Below are positions 47,994 to 56,636 of a stretch of DNA of 64,000 nt, one piece after another. The position numbers and the translations under genes were made by a program. Origin of the DNA: Pseudomonas fluorescens NCIMB 11764 (GTDB taxonomy: Bacteria; Pseudomonadota; Gammaproteobacteria; Pseudomonadales; Pseudomonadaceae); assembly GCF_000293885.2 (NCBI RefSeq), contig NZ_CP010945.1, forward strand, positions 3,120,001 through 3,184,000. Reading direction: 5' to 3'. Below the pieces are notes generated by a model, which saw only the letters and a list, made by a program, of their open reading frames with translations, was not told where the DNA came from and ran no database searches. Each line of letters starts with the position of its first letter. Within the stretch, counting starts at the first letter, position 1.

Positions 47994-48329
47994 ATGCGTA
48001 CTGGCTATTTCTACTCTCTGGTTTTTGCCGTGCTCACCAGCGCCTCGATCGCGGCGGTTGCTGCGCCGACGGTGAAACCTGAGGCAGGTAATGCACCTTT
48101 GGTGATGGATATTTCCCCCAAAGCCGGGTCTGGCAAAGTCGATCTGAACCAAGCTGATGCGCCAACCCTGCAGCGCGAGCTGTCCGGAGTAGGGGAGGCC
48201 AAAGCCAACGCGATTGTTGCGTATCGTGAGAGTAATGGGCCGTTTGCGTCATTGGACGAGTTGCTTGAGGTGAAGGGGATTGGCAAAGCGATTCTGGATA
48301 AGAATCGCGATAAGCTTGAGGTTAACTAA
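47994..48329 (+). CDS. comEA: ComEA-like helix-hairpin-helix DNA-binding protein
   Basis: 111 residues: a signal peptide or anchor (TGYFYSLVFAVLTSASIAAVAA) followed by a helix-hairpin-helix domain with VDLNQADAPTLQRELSGVG and GPFASLDELLEVKGIG. ComEA-type proteins bind incoming DNA in the periplasm during competence. In pseudomonads this gene lies immediately to the right of wbpM; here it is 16 kb away, displaced by the leftward module. A strong terminator follows. Confidence 0.9.
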   Translation: MRTGYFYSLVFAVLTSASIAAVAAPTVKPEAGNAPLVMDISPKAGSGKVDLNQADAPTLQRELSGVGEAKANAIVAYRESNGPFASLDELLEVKGIGKAILDKNRDKLEVN

Positions 48330-48348
48330 GCTTGTAAGTCAGTGACAG

Positions 48349-48375
48349 GGCCGGTCATTGACCGGCCTTTTTTAG
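48349..48375 (+). terminator. comEA rho-independent terminator
   Basis: GGCCGGTC (48350-48357) pairs with GACCGGCC (48361-48368) around a three-base loop, followed by six Ts, 20 bases after the stop codon. Confidence 0.92.
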
Positions 48376-48384
48376 TTGTGCACC

Positions 48385-49245
48385 AGGCAAGGCGCGTTAT
48401 GGAACTCGATTTTGAGAGGTTCTTTGATCGGGTTAATAACGACATCCTGATGGCTTTGTCTGGCGCGCCAAATTGAAGACAAGCGGGTGTTCAAGCTGAT
48501 CCATCGTTACCTCGAGGCGGCAACGATGTCAGGCTGTATCGCCAGCCGACGGTAGGAAGGGGCATCGCAAGGCTGCCTGCTCTCGCCGCTGTCGAACATC
48601 CTGTTTAACGCACTTGACCGTGACCTAGAACGACGGGGGCATCGTTTTGTACGATGCCGACGACGCCAACGTCTATGTGCGCAGCCCTCTTGTTGGCGAA
48701 CGAGTGACGAGAAGTATTGCGCGCTTCCTGCGTCAGCGACTGAAACTGACGCTGAAGTGGGACAAGAGCCGAGTAGCCGGGTCTTATATTTGTGATTGCT
48801 TGGGTTACGGTAAGAGCTGTATCAGCAGCCGAAGCTGAGAGCGGCGACGATGAGTCTGGATCGCTTGAACGACCGAATCAGAGACCAGCTGCACTGAGTG
48901 CGGGGTTGCAAGATGACAACCGTCATTGCGCGAATAAACCCTGTACTGCGTGGCTGGGCAGGCTACTTCAAGCTGAGTCAGAGCAAGCGGTTGCTTGGGG
49001 AGGCAGATGGTAAGGGGGCGTCGAAAGCTGCGTTGCGCCGTATGGCGTCAATGGAAGCCGCCCTCAACGTGGACGTGCAACTTGATGTGCTTGGACTCCG
49101 CGATTCACGTTCCTACAAATCAGCCTTCAGTGGTCGCGGCCCATGGTGGTGTTGGGGGGAATCTCATACGAATCAGGCGTTGCCGAAGACGCTATGGGCT
49201 CAATTTGGACTAGTCTCAGTACTGTTTCGGTACTGGATACGATAA
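48385..49245 (+). pseudogene. Decayed group II intron reverse transcriptase/maturase
   Basis: Pieces of a maturase are readable in order across frames: ELDFERFFDRVNNDIL (from ~48402), DKRVFKLIHRYLEAATMSG, SQGCLLSPL and SNILFNALDRDLERRGHRF, then YDADDANVYVRS in place of YADD, then SLDRLNDRIRDQLH, INPVLRGWAGYFKLSQSKRLL and finally SGRGPWWCWGESHTNQALPK. There are stops (about 48553 and 48835), frameshifts (near 48465 and 48645) and a broken catalytic box, and the first reverse-transcriptase motifs are missing. It starts right after the comEA terminator. Confidence 0.88.
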
Positions 49246-49261
49246 GCCGGCTTAAACGTAT

Positions 49262-49342
49262 AGCTTGAGCCGCCCTATACGGATCCGAACCTACGGTGGT
49301 ATGTGAGAGGACGGCGGATGTGAATCCACCTCCTACTCGATT
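49262..49342 (+). mobile_element. Group II intron 3' end (domains V-VI)
   Basis: After the maturase remnant, GAGCCGCCCTATACGG..CCTACGGTGGT forms a domain-V-like hairpin and the sequence ends CTCCTACTCGATT, like the CTCTACCCGATT ends of related bacterial introns. This marks the 3' border of the decayed element; the 5' half of the ribozyme was not found. Confidence 0.65.
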
Positions 49343-49465
49343 GAGTGATTACCCTATTGCTACCGCTCATCGGTCAACTTCAACATCCAATGGTGAATGC
49401 CGATACTCAGTACAATGCCCCTACCATTGGGGATTTGCATTTGTTGTTAATGGCAGGTTTACGAG

Positions 49466-49729
49466 ATGAAAGAGATCTATTTACTGATCGAGCATGGTAT
49501 TGATCAAGGTGAGGTATACGTTCTTGGTTGGTTCGATGACAAAAAGGTAGCCAATGAGGTGGCAGAGGAGAAAGAGTGGGAGGCGTATCGTGCCAGTTTG
49601 AAAGCAGAGTACGTATGGTCGAGCCAGAAACCGATTGCGCCAGATGAAACCAAATATCGCCGTTTCTGGATTAAAGAAGTGTCCAGATTTGATCACGTGC
49701 CCGTGGTGAGGTCTGCTGCGGTTCACTGA
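49466..49729 (+). CDS. Small hypothetical protein
   Basis: 87 residues beginning MKEIYLLIEHGIDQGEVYVLGWF, a mixed alpha/beta-looking acidic protein with EVAEEKEWEAYRASLK in the middle and no signal peptide or membrane segment. A modest ribosome site (ACGAG) precedes the ATG. Base composition is lower in GC than the genes to the right. It lies isolated after the group II intron remnant; no family was recognised. Confidence 0.6.
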   Translation: MKEIYLLIEHGIDQGEVYVLGWFDDKKVANEVAEEKEWEAYRASLKAEYVWSSQKPIAPDETKYRRFWIKEVSRFDHVPVVRSAAVH

Positions 49730-49998
49730 TTTCTAAGTGATATTTCTCCCCCCCAGCCTACGATAACCTGCCTACGTGCTGACAATATTGTAGAGCGTCG
49801 TCTATGGCTGGTAAGCGGCGACAATCTTGTCGCCCTGCCACGTATCCCGCACTCGCCGCAAATCAGACTCCGTCAAGGGAGGGAGAAAATTACGGCTATC
49901 ATACCTTGCTTAGATTATGCCTATAATAAAAGCCTGTCCCATCAAAGCGCTCTGAACCCGCGGCGCGCATCTTCCCTCAAGCATTCAGGAGCACTGTC

Positions 49999-50793
49999 AT
50001 GAATTCTCCCCAGACCCAAGGCACAGCCCTAGTCACCGGTGCTTCCTCCGGTATCGGTGCCATCTACGCTGAGCGGTTGGCGGCGCGTGGTTTTGATTTG
50101 TTATTGGTCGCTCGTGATCAGGAGCGTCTGGAGGCGGCGGCGAGCAAGCTACGCGCCGAGCATGGTGTTCAGGTCGAGGTGCTCAAGGCGGACCTGACGC
50201 AAAAGGATGATGTGCTCAAGCTCGAGCAGCGCCTTCGCAGCGATTCGAGTATCAGCCTTTTGCTGAACAATGCCGGTGTCGCGGCGGATGGTTTGCTGGC
50301 CAACTCCGATCTGGACCAGCTGGAGCGCCTGATTCAACTGAACGTTACGACAGTCACGCGTCTGGCCTCAGCGGCTGCCGCCAGTTTCGCCAAGGCGGGC
50401 CGGGGCACAATCATCAACATCGCCTCGGTGGTCGCTCTGTTCCCCGAGCGTTTCAACGCCACTTACAGCGCCAGCAAGGCTTATGTGTTAAGTCTGACGC
50501 AGTCGTTGAACGCCGAGCTGGATGGCACGGGGGTCAAGGTGCAGGCCGTATTGCCTGGCGTGACGCGCACCGAAATCTGGGAGCGCTCCGGTATCGACGC
50601 GAGCCAGATCCCGGATGACATGGTCATGGACGCAGGGGATATGGTCGACGCGGCTCTAGCGGGTCTGGACCAGGGCGAGTTGATCACCATTCCGTCGTTG
50701 CCGGATGCCAGCGAGTGGCACGCCTTTGTTGCGGCGCGACACGTGATGGCGCCAAACCTTTCCAAAAGCAAAGCCGCTGCGCGTTACAAATAA
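49999..50793 (+). CDS. Short-chain dehydrogenase/reductase
   Basis: Classical SDR of 264 residues: TGASSGIGAIYAERLA, LLNNAGVA, the IINIASVVALFPE serine region and catalytic YSASKAY. It is followed after 31 bases by a FabF-like ketosynthase, suggesting a shared pathway of ketoacyl formation and reduction, though it differs from FabG. The ribosome site is AGGAG (49987). Upstream, TATAAT at 49922-49927 could be a -10 box. Confidence 0.88.
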   Translation: MNSPQTQGTALVTGASSGIGAIYAERLAARGFDLLLVARDQERLEAAASKLRAEHGVQVEVLKADLTQKDDVLKLEQRLRSDSSISLLLNNAGVAADGLLANSDLDQLERLIQLNVTTVTRLASAAAASFAKAGRGTIINIASVVALFPERFNATYSASKAYVLSLTQSLNAELDGTGVKVQAVLPGVTRTEIWERSGIDASQIPDDMVMDAGDMVDAALAGLDQGELITIPSLPDASEWHAFVAARHVMAPNLSKSKAAARYK

Positions 50794-50824
50794 AGCGCCA
50801 GCATTGGCATGAGGATATTGCGGT

Positions 50825-52099
50825 ATGAGTGATCGTCGAGTGGTTGTAACGGGCATGGGGCTGGTGTCGCCGCTGGGTAGTGGTGTCGAAGCGGTGTGGG
50901 CACGCCTGTTGTCCGGACGTTCCGGTTTGCGCAATTTACCGGACGACGTCGTGGCCGATCTGCCGGCCAAGGTCGGCGGTGCAGTGCCGACGCTGGCCGA
51001 TGATGCCGAGGCCGGTTTTGACCCGGACCGGGCCACCCCACCCAAAGAACAGAAGAAGATGGACCGGTTCATATTGTTCGCCATGGAAGCGGCGCGTCAG
51101 GCGATCGAACAAGCCGGTTGGCAGGCGCAAACCGCCGATGCTCAGGAGCGCACGGCTACCATCATCGGTTCGGGCGTCGGCGGTTTCGGTGCAATTGCCG
51201 ATGCGGTGCGCACCACGGACAGCCGTGGCCCGCGGCGTTTGTCGCCATTCACCATTCCTTCTTTCCTGGTCAACCTGGCCGCGGGCCATGTGTCGATCCA
51301 GCATGGTTTCAAAGGTCCGCTGGGTGCTCCGGTAACGGCGTGTGCGGCCGGGGTTCAGGCGATTGGTGATGCGGCGCGGCTGATTCGTTGTGGCGAAGCG
51401 GATATTGCGGTGTGTGGTGGCGCGGAAGCGGCGATCGATCGGGTCAGCCTCGCCGGGTTCGCCGCTGCCCGGGCCTTGTCCAGCGGTTTCAACGACACCC
51501 CGGAACGTGCTTCGCGCCCGTTCGACCGTGATCGAGATGGCTTCGTCATGGGCGAGGGCGCAGGTATTCTGGTGATCGAATCCTTGGAGCATGCCCTGGC
51601 TCGTGGCGCGCAACCGTTGGCGGAACTGGTCGGTTACGGCACCAGTGCCGATGCCTATCACCTGACTGCGGGCCCCGAAGATGGCAGTGGTGCGCGGCGG
51701 GCGATGTCGTTGGCGTTGGCTCAGGCGGGTATTTCTGCGGACCAGGTACAGCATCTCAACGCTCACGCCACCTCGACACCGGTAGGGGATTTGGGGGAAC
51801 TGGCGGCGATCAAGTCGTTGTTCGGCTCAGACAACAAGATCGCGGTCACGTCGACCAAGTCGGCCACCGGCCATTTGCTCGGCGCGGCGGGCGGGATCGA
51901 GGCGATCTTCACGCTGTTGGCGATTCGGGACCAGATCGCGCCGGCCACGCTCAATTTTGATAACCCGGACCCGGCCGCGCAAGGTGTGGATATCGTCCAC
52001 GGCAAGGCGCGGCCGATGGCGATCGAATATGCGCTGTCCAACGGTTTCGGCTTTGGCGGGGTCAATGCCAGCGTATTGTTCAAACGCTGGCAGGGTTAA
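50825..52099 (+). CDS. FabF-like beta-ketoacyl-ACP synthase II
   Basis: 424 residues of the condensing-enzyme fold with the active-site cysteine in VTACAAGVQAIGDA, the histidine of NAHATSTPVGD and the lysine-histidine motif KSATGHLLGAAGG, so the Cys-His-His triad is intact. Housekeeping fabF normally sits in the fabD-G-acpP cluster; this one is isolated with an SDR, so it is probably a secondary ketosynthase. Its 3' end overlaps the convergent TetR gene by 4 bases. Confidence 0.88.
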   Translation: MSDRRVVVTGMGLVSPLGSGVEAVWARLLSGRSGLRNLPDDVVADLPAKVGGAVPTLADDAEAGFDPDRATPPKEQKKMDRFILFAMEAARQAIEQAGWQAQTADAQERTATIIGSGVGGFGAIADAVRTTDSRGPRRLSPFTIPSFLVNLAAGHVSIQHGFKGPLGAPVTACAAGVQAIGDAARLIRCGEADIAVCGGAEAAIDRVSLAGFAAARALSSGFNDTPERASRPFDRDRDGFVMGEGAGILVIESLEHALARGAQPLAELVGYGTSADAYHLTAGPEDGSGARRAMSLALAQAGISADQVQHLNAHATSTPVGDLGELAAIKSLFGSDNKIAVTSTKSATGHLLGAAGGIEAIFTLLAIRDQIAPATLNFDNPDPAAQGVDIVHGKARPMAIEYALSNGFGFGGVNASVLFKRWQG

Positions 52100-52653
52100 T
52101 CCCGGGGTTGTTTGAGAAATGTGCGTGTGATGTCGAGAACCCGCTGAGCCAGTTCGGGGCTCTCGACACTGCGTGACAGTAGCAACGCCCCGACCAGCGC
52201 GGACATGATAAAGATGCTCTGGTCGGCGGCGTCCTCGCCTTCAAGCGTCCCCTGTATTTGTTCGAGCCTCGCATTGAGCACCACGTCCGAGGTCGGGCTT
52301 GGCTGTCCACGCAAACCGAGTTCCGATGACATCGTTGGCAGCGGACACCCTTCATCGGGTGAAGTCTGGTGCCATTCGGACAGATAGGTGTCGATGAACG
52401 CCTCCAGCGGATGCTCCTGGGCGAACAGCTGGGCGCAGGTGACGTCACATTGCTCGCCAGCCGCCTGCAGGGCTTTTTCTACCAGTTCATCCTTGGATTT
52501 GAAATGCGAGTAGAAGCCACCGTGAGTCAGGCCCAGCGCTTTCATCAGAGGTTGCAGGCCGGTCGCGCCAATACCGTCGCGGCGAAACCGCGCTGAGGCT
52601 TCCTTGATGATGCGTTGATGGGTCTGGGCTTTATGGTCCTGCGAGTAACGCAT
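52096..52653 (-). CDS. TetR/AcrR-family transcriptional regulator
   Basis: 185 residues. The N-terminal helix-turn-helix (residues ~8-52) reads HQRIIKEASARFRRDGIGAT..LTHGGFYSHFKSKDELV; the C-terminal part is a variable ligand domain. It converges on the FabF-like gene and may control that pair or its own gene. Start at the ATG at 52653 (MRYSQDHKAQTH); the frame is open six codons upstream. Confidence 0.88.
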   Translation of the reverse strand: MRYSQDHKAQTHQRIIKEASARFRRDGIGATGLQPLMKALGLTHGGFYSHFKSKDELVEKALQAAGEQCDVTCAQLFAQEHPLEAFIDTYLSEWHQTSPDEGCPLPTMSSELGLRGQPSPTSDVVLNARLEQIQGTLEGEDAADQSIFIMSALVGALLLSRSVESPELAQRVLDITRTFLKQPRD

Positions 52654-52829
52654 CTTGAATCTCCGCAACAATGCGCCATCTTAACCAATGAAAATGGGAT
52701 GGTGACTGTACTTCTACTTCTAAAAAGCATGCAGATGCGTCCAACTCTGTCACAGCGCATTGAATAATCTGGCACGGATAGTGATTACTCATTCGCTGAC
52801 GATTGTTGAACAATCAAGAGGCGATGAGC

Positions 52830-53483
52830 ATGAACAGCGGACTGTCCCTGGCCGATCACATCACATTGGAATTGCGTGCCGACATCATTGGCGGACGTTT
52901 GCTGCCTGGCATGGCGCTGGTGGAAAACGACCTGGTCTCGGCCTACAACGCTTCCCGCAACACCATTCGCGAAGCCTTGCATCGTTTGGGACAGGAAGGT
53001 CTGACCCGTTATGTGCGCAACAAAGGCGTGATGGTGCGCAAGCTGGGGGCTGCGGATGTGCGGGACCTGTTCAACGTGCGGCGCACCCTCGAATTGCAAG
53101 CCATCAGCGCGAGTCAGCCGCTGCGCGATTATCAGTCCGACCGGATGCTGGAGGCGCTGGAAGCCACCGAACTGGCCCGTGAACGCGAGGACTGGCGCGC
53201 CGTCGGCACCCACAGCCTGGCGTTTCATCAACATATCGTCGGATTGCTGCGCAGTCCGTTGTTCGATGAGTTCTTCACCAATGTCGTTGCGCAATTGCGC
53301 CTGGTGTTTTGCACCGCGCCCGATGAATCGAGGTTCCAGGCGCCCTGGCTGGCGCGCGACCGGCAGATCCATGAGCTGCTCGCCGAAGGCGACAAGCGCG
53401 CTGCCGGAGATGCCATGAGCCTCTATCTCGACGACTCCGAACAGCTCCTGTTGCAAATGCTTGCTCCAAACTCCCATCACTGA
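52830..53483 (+). CDS. GntR-family (FadR/FCD) transcriptional regulator
   Basis: 217 residues. The N-terminal winged helix has the GntR pattern ELRADIIGGRLLPGMALVEN..SRNTIREALHRLGQEG and the C-terminal all-helical FCD-type domain contains LFNVRRTLELQAI and SLAFHQHIVGLL with metal or ligand histidines. It is followed after 15 bases by the DUF1989 gene and probably regulates it. The ATG at 52830 has AAGAGG at proper spacing; an ATG two codons upstream is too close to it. Confidence 0.88.
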   Translation: MNSGLSLADHITLELRADIIGGRLLPGMALVENDLVSAYNASRNTIREALHRLGQEGLTRYVRNKGVMVRKLGAADVRDLFNVRRTLELQAISASQPLRDYQSDRMLEALEATELAREREDWRAVGTHSLAFHQHIVGLLRSPLFDEFFTNVVAQLRLVFCTAPDESRFQAPWLARDRQIHELLAEGDKRAAGDAMSLYLDDSEQLLLQMLAPNSHH

Positions 53484-53498
53484 TCGAGGATTCGTGCC

Positions 53499-54350
53499 AT
53501 GTACAAAGACTATCCGGCGGCTTATCAGGTGAGCAAAGGCTCGGCGTTGCAGGTGGACAAAGCCTTTTACGAGAAGATCCGGGATTCGAAGGAGGGGCGC
53601 ACGCTGATCGAGCAGTTTGAAGTGCCGATCCGCACCGGTCGCGCCTGGAACGTCCCGGCCGGGCACGTGTTTCGCGTGACGACGCCGGTCGGTCCGCAAG
53701 TAGGTGATTTCAACGTCTGGAATTCCAATGATCCGCGTGAACGCTTGTGGGCGGCGCGAACCCGCCAGTTGCAGGGCGCGCACGTCAGCACCCATGACCG
53801 GCTCTGGTCGAACCTGCCTTTTTTACGGCCGCTGGTGACGATCACCGATGACAGCCTGGCCGGTTACGGCATCGACGAACATGGTGGTCGCCTGCACGAC
53901 TTGCTCGGCACTCGCTGCGATCCCTACGTGAACAAAATGCTCACCGGCGAAGACTTCCATCACCACTGCCACTCGAACCTGACCCGCGCGGTGTTGCCCC
54001 ATGGCCTGACCGAATTCGACGTGCATGACGTGTTGAACATTTTCCAGTGCACGGGCCTCAACCACGACGACATGTATTTCATGAAAGCCTGTCCGGCGCA
54101 GAAGGGCGATTACCTGGAGTTTTTTGCCGAGATCGATCTGCTGTGTGCGCTGTCGACCTGTCCGGGCGGCGATCTGTCGCTGGCGATGTGGGGGCCGGAT
54201 GCGCAGGACCCGCTCAGCGTGTGTCGCCCGCTTGGAGTAGAGATCTACAAGTTAGAGAATTCGTTGCTGGAAGGCTGGAGCCAACCGGAGCGGGCGGCCT
54301 ATAAAGGGCTGCATGGCTTGCACATCGCCAAGGCCGATTGGGAAAAGTAA
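53499..54350 (+). CDS. DUF1989 (urea carboxylase-associated-like) protein
   Basis: 283 residues matching the DUF1989 family: VPAGHVFRVTTPVGPQVGDFNVWN at ~55-78, then HHHCHSNLTRAV and the cysteine-rich FQCTGLNHDDMYFM and LSTCPGGDLS. Relatives accompany urea carboxylase or amine/amino-acid degradation genes; the biochemical role is not established. Neither urea carboxylase nor allophanate hydrolase is in the window. Probably cotranscribed with the GntR regulator. Confidence 0.85.
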   Translation: MYKDYPAAYQVSKGSALQVDKAFYEKIRDSKEGRTLIEQFEVPIRTGRAWNVPAGHVFRVTTPVGPQVGDFNVWNSNDPRERLWAARTRQLQGAHVSTHDRLWSNLPFLRPLVTITDDSLAGYGIDEHGGRLHDLLGTRCDPYVNKMLTGEDFHHHCHSNLTRAVLPHGLTEFDVHDVLNIFQCTGLNHDDMYFMKACPAQKGDYLEFFAEIDLLCALSTCPGGDLSLAMWGPDAQDPLSVCRPLGVEIYKLENSLLEGWSQPERAAYKGLHGLHIAKADWEK

Positions 54351-54360
54351 CAGCGCTGTT

Positions 54361-54471
54361 GTGGCGAGGGAGCTTGCTCCCGCTCGACCGCGCAGCGGGC
54401 GCAAAAAAAAGTGCGAGGGACATCGAGGGCCGCTACGCGACCCAACGGGAGCAAGCTCCCTCGCCACAGTT
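54361..54471. repeat. REP-type palindrome (GAGGGAGCTTGCTCCCGCT family)
   Basis: GTGGCGAGGGAGCTTGCTCCCGCT on the left is mirrored by GGGAGCAAGCTCCCTCGCCAC on the right, with inner GC-rich arms around a run of As. It begins 11 bases after the DUF1989 stop and ends just before the convergent DUF2897 gene. A related element is at 60418-60549. Confidence 0.88.
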
Positions 54472-54476
54472 ATATG

Positions 54477-54644
54477 TCAGCGGTCCTGCGCATCCTTGGC
54501 ATCCGCTTGCGCATTACGTTCAGCGACTCGCTTGCGTTGCTCGTCGGTGAGTTCGACTTTGTTGGCGGTGTCGCGCAGCATCATCAAACCACCCACAATC
54601 GAGCCGATTGCAACGACCAGAATCAACCAGGCATACCAGGGCAT
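54477..54644 (-). CDS. DUF2897-family small membrane protein
   Basis: 55 residues: one transmembrane helix (WYAWLILVVAIGSIVGGLMML) followed by a charged helix rich in K, E, R and A. A strong AAGGAG ribosome site lies upstream of the ATG at 54644; the frame is open 18 codons further but the start with the ribosome site is clear. Function unknown; common in Pseudomonas. Confidence 0.8.
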   Translation of the reverse strand: MPWYAWLILVVAIGSIVGGLMMLRDTANKVELTDEQRKRVAERNAQADAKDAQDR

Positions 54645-54769
54645 AGGGCTCTCCTTGAGGGCAGGCCGATTGGCGGGTTTTGCCAACCGGTCGTGCATAC
54701 CACTTTGAGCGATTCATTTTCGCAGTGGTTCCATTCTATGCCTGATCTGCCCGCAACACCTGCTGCGAT

Positions 54770-56134
54770 TCAGAGCCCGGTCAGCATCGCATCCGCCGGC
54801 GCATCCGCCCGCAGCTGTGCCGTCAGCATGAAGTACACGAAACCCGCCGCCATGAAGCCGAGGAAGATCGCCCCGATCAGCGTGTTGAACCAGGCCATCG
54901 CCACCAGGCACACCACCGCCAGCACCAACGCAATGAACGGCACCAACGGGTAGCACGGCGCGCGGAATGTGCGCTCCAGGTTCGGTTCGGTTTTACGCAG
55001 TTTGAACAGGCTGAGCATGCTCATGATGTACATCACGATCGCGCCGAACACCGCCATGGTGATCATCGCCGCCGTCAGCGTCATGCCGCCCAGGTTGATC
55101 AAGCCGTCGCTGTAGATCGCGGCGATGCCGATGACACCGCCGGCGATGATGGCCCGGTGTGGCGTCTGGAAGCGCGAGAGTTTGGCCAGCGACGACGGCA
55201 GATAACCCGCACGGGCGAGGGCGAAGAACTGCCGCGAGTAGCCGAGGATGATCCCGTGGAAACTCGCGACCAGGCCGAACAGGCCGATCCACACCAGCAT
55301 GTGCAACCAGCCGGAGCTTTCGCCGACCACGGTTTTCATCGCTTGCGGCAACGGATCGTTGATGTTCGACAGGGTGCGCCAGTCGCCGACGCCGCCGGCA
55401 AAGAACATCACGCCCATGGCCAACAACACCAGGGTCAAAATGCCGCTGATGTACGCCTTGGGAATCGTGCGTTTCGGGTCCTTGGCTTCTTCGGCGGCCA
55501 TGGCCGCGCCTTCGATGGCGAGGAAAAACCAGATGGCAAACGGAATCGCCGCAAACATCCCGGCAATCGCCGGTGCGCCGAACACATCGGAACCGGCCCA
55601 GCCATTCAGCGCGAAGTTGCTGAAGCTGAACGCCGGCGCCACCACGCCCATGAACACCAGCAACTCGGCGACTGCCAGGACGCAGACCACCAGCTCGAAC
55701 GTCGCTGCCAGTTTCACGCCGAGGATGTTCAGGCCCATGAAAACAATGTACGCGCCGACTGCCGCGTGCTTCGGATCAAGTGCCGGGAATTGCACGTTCA
55801 GATATGCGCCGATCGCCAGGGCAATGGCCGGTGGGGCGAAGACGAATTCGATCAGCGTCGCCAGCCCGGCGATCAAACCGCCTTTCTCGCCAAAGGCGCG
55901 GCGGCTGTAGGCAAAGGGACCGCCTGCGTGGGGAATGGCGGTGGTCAGTTCGGTGAAACTGAAGATGAAGCAGGTGTACATGGTGGCGACCATGAAGGAG
56001 GTCACCAGAAATCCCAGTGTCCCGGCTACGCCCCAGCCGTAACTCCAGCCGAAATACTCACCGGAAATCACCAGTCCGACCGCAATGCCCCACAGGTGCA
56101 GCGTGCCCAGCGTGGGTTTGAGTTGTGTGTTCAT
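54770..56134 (-). CDS. eat: Ethanolamine permease
   Basis: 454 residues, APC-superfamily transporter with ~12 hydrophobic segments. The start TLHLWGIAVGLVISGEYFGWSYGW and FTELTTAIPHAGGPFAYSRRAFG are typical of ethanolamine permeases. It would import ethanolamine for deamination; eutBC, often next to this gene in Pseudomonas, is not in the window. It diverges from the kdp operon. Confidence 0.87.
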   Translation of the reverse strand: MNTQLKPTLGTLHLWGIAVGLVISGEYFGWSYGWGVAGTLGFLVTSFMVATMYTCFIFSFTELTTAIPHAGGPFAYSRRAFGEKGGLIAGLATLIEFVFAPPAIALAIGAYLNVQFPALDPKHAAVGAYIVFMGLNILGVKLAATFELVVCVLAVAELLVFMGVVAPAFSFSNFALNGWAGSDVFGAPAIAGMFAAIPFAIWFFLAIEGAAMAAEEAKDPKRTIPKAYISGILTLVLLAMGVMFFAGGVGDWRTLSNINDPLPQAMKTVVGESSGWLHMLVWIGLFGLVASFHGIILGYSRQFFALARAGYLPSSLAKLSRFQTPHRAIIAGGVIGIAAIYSDGLINLGGMTLTAAMITMAVFGAIVMYIMSMLSLFKLRKTEPNLERTFRAPCYPLVPFIALVLAVVCLVAMAWFNTLIGAIFLGFMAAGFVYFMLTAQLRADAPADAMLTGL

Positions 56135-56299
56135 CGTTTGCTCCCTGAACGGTTTGGAAAGCTCGGGGAGGGCGTGTGCAGTGGGCGTGCCAGTGTTGTG
56201 ATGGCAGTCGTAAAGCGTAAAAAGGTGTCGTATCGGGGATGTTTGCTCATGGATGCACGCATCTTTGTGCGCCAGTTGAGGGCAGGGTTGCCAGTTCTG

Positions 56300-56391
56300 C
56301 CGTCATCGCGAGCAGGCTCGCTGCGACATTGGACTGCGGTGGCCCAAACAACATCAAACCCCTGTGGGAGCTAGCCTGCTAGCGATGGAGC
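56300..56391. repeat. REP-type repeat pair upstream of kdp
   Basis: CATCGCGAGCAGGCTCGCTGCGA on the left and CCTGTGGGAGCTAGCCTGCTAGCGATGG on the right form a degenerate opposed pair, belonging to the same group as 9957-10036 and 61148-61216. Confidence 0.75.
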
Positions 56392-56430
56392 TCGCCCAAA
56401 CACCGCTGTAACAACGCCATAAACCCACTC

Positions 56431-56447
56431 TTTACGCTTTCTTTATG
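56431..56447 (+). promoter_or_regulatory. Candidate KdpE-binding site
   Basis: TTTACG-N5-TTTATG is a direct repeat with the same layout as the E. coli kdp operator (TTTATA-N5-TTTACA; 12 of 17 positions agree). It lies about 92 bases upstream of kdpF, a sensible distance for an activator site. Confidence 0.5.
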
Positions 56448-56538
56448 CACAGCCAACACCCTCGATCTCGCTCCTTTACAGCCTTCGTTCCGACAATGAC
56501 TCCACACGCGGCAATACGCCGTAACACGGAGAACTTCC

Positions 56539-56628
56539 ATGAGCGTTCTGGACGGGGTGTCATTGCTGTTGGCAGTGGGGCTGTTCATTTATCTGTTGGT
56601 TGCGCTGTTGCGCGCGGACCGGAACTAG
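56539..56628 (+). CDS. kdpF: KdpF, small subunit of the potassium-transporting ATPase
   Basis: 29 residues, a single hydrophobic helix (VSLLLAVGLFIYLLVALLRADRN). KdpF stabilises the KdpABC complex in the inner membrane. The ATG at 56539 has GGAGAA upstream; kdpA follows after 8 bases. Easily missed because of its size. Confidence 0.9.
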   Translation: MSVLDGVSLLLAVGLFIYLLVALLRADRN

Positions 56629-56636
56629 GAGCGGCT

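Larger units (their letters stand above)
56135..56538. promoter_or_regulatory. Divergent region between the ethanolamine permease and kdp
   Basis: About 400 bases without a gene. It contains a REP-type repeat (56300-56391) and, to its right, a KdpE-box-like direct repeat (56431-56447). The promoters of both divergent units must lie here; the REP-type element probably separates them. Confidence 0.6.
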
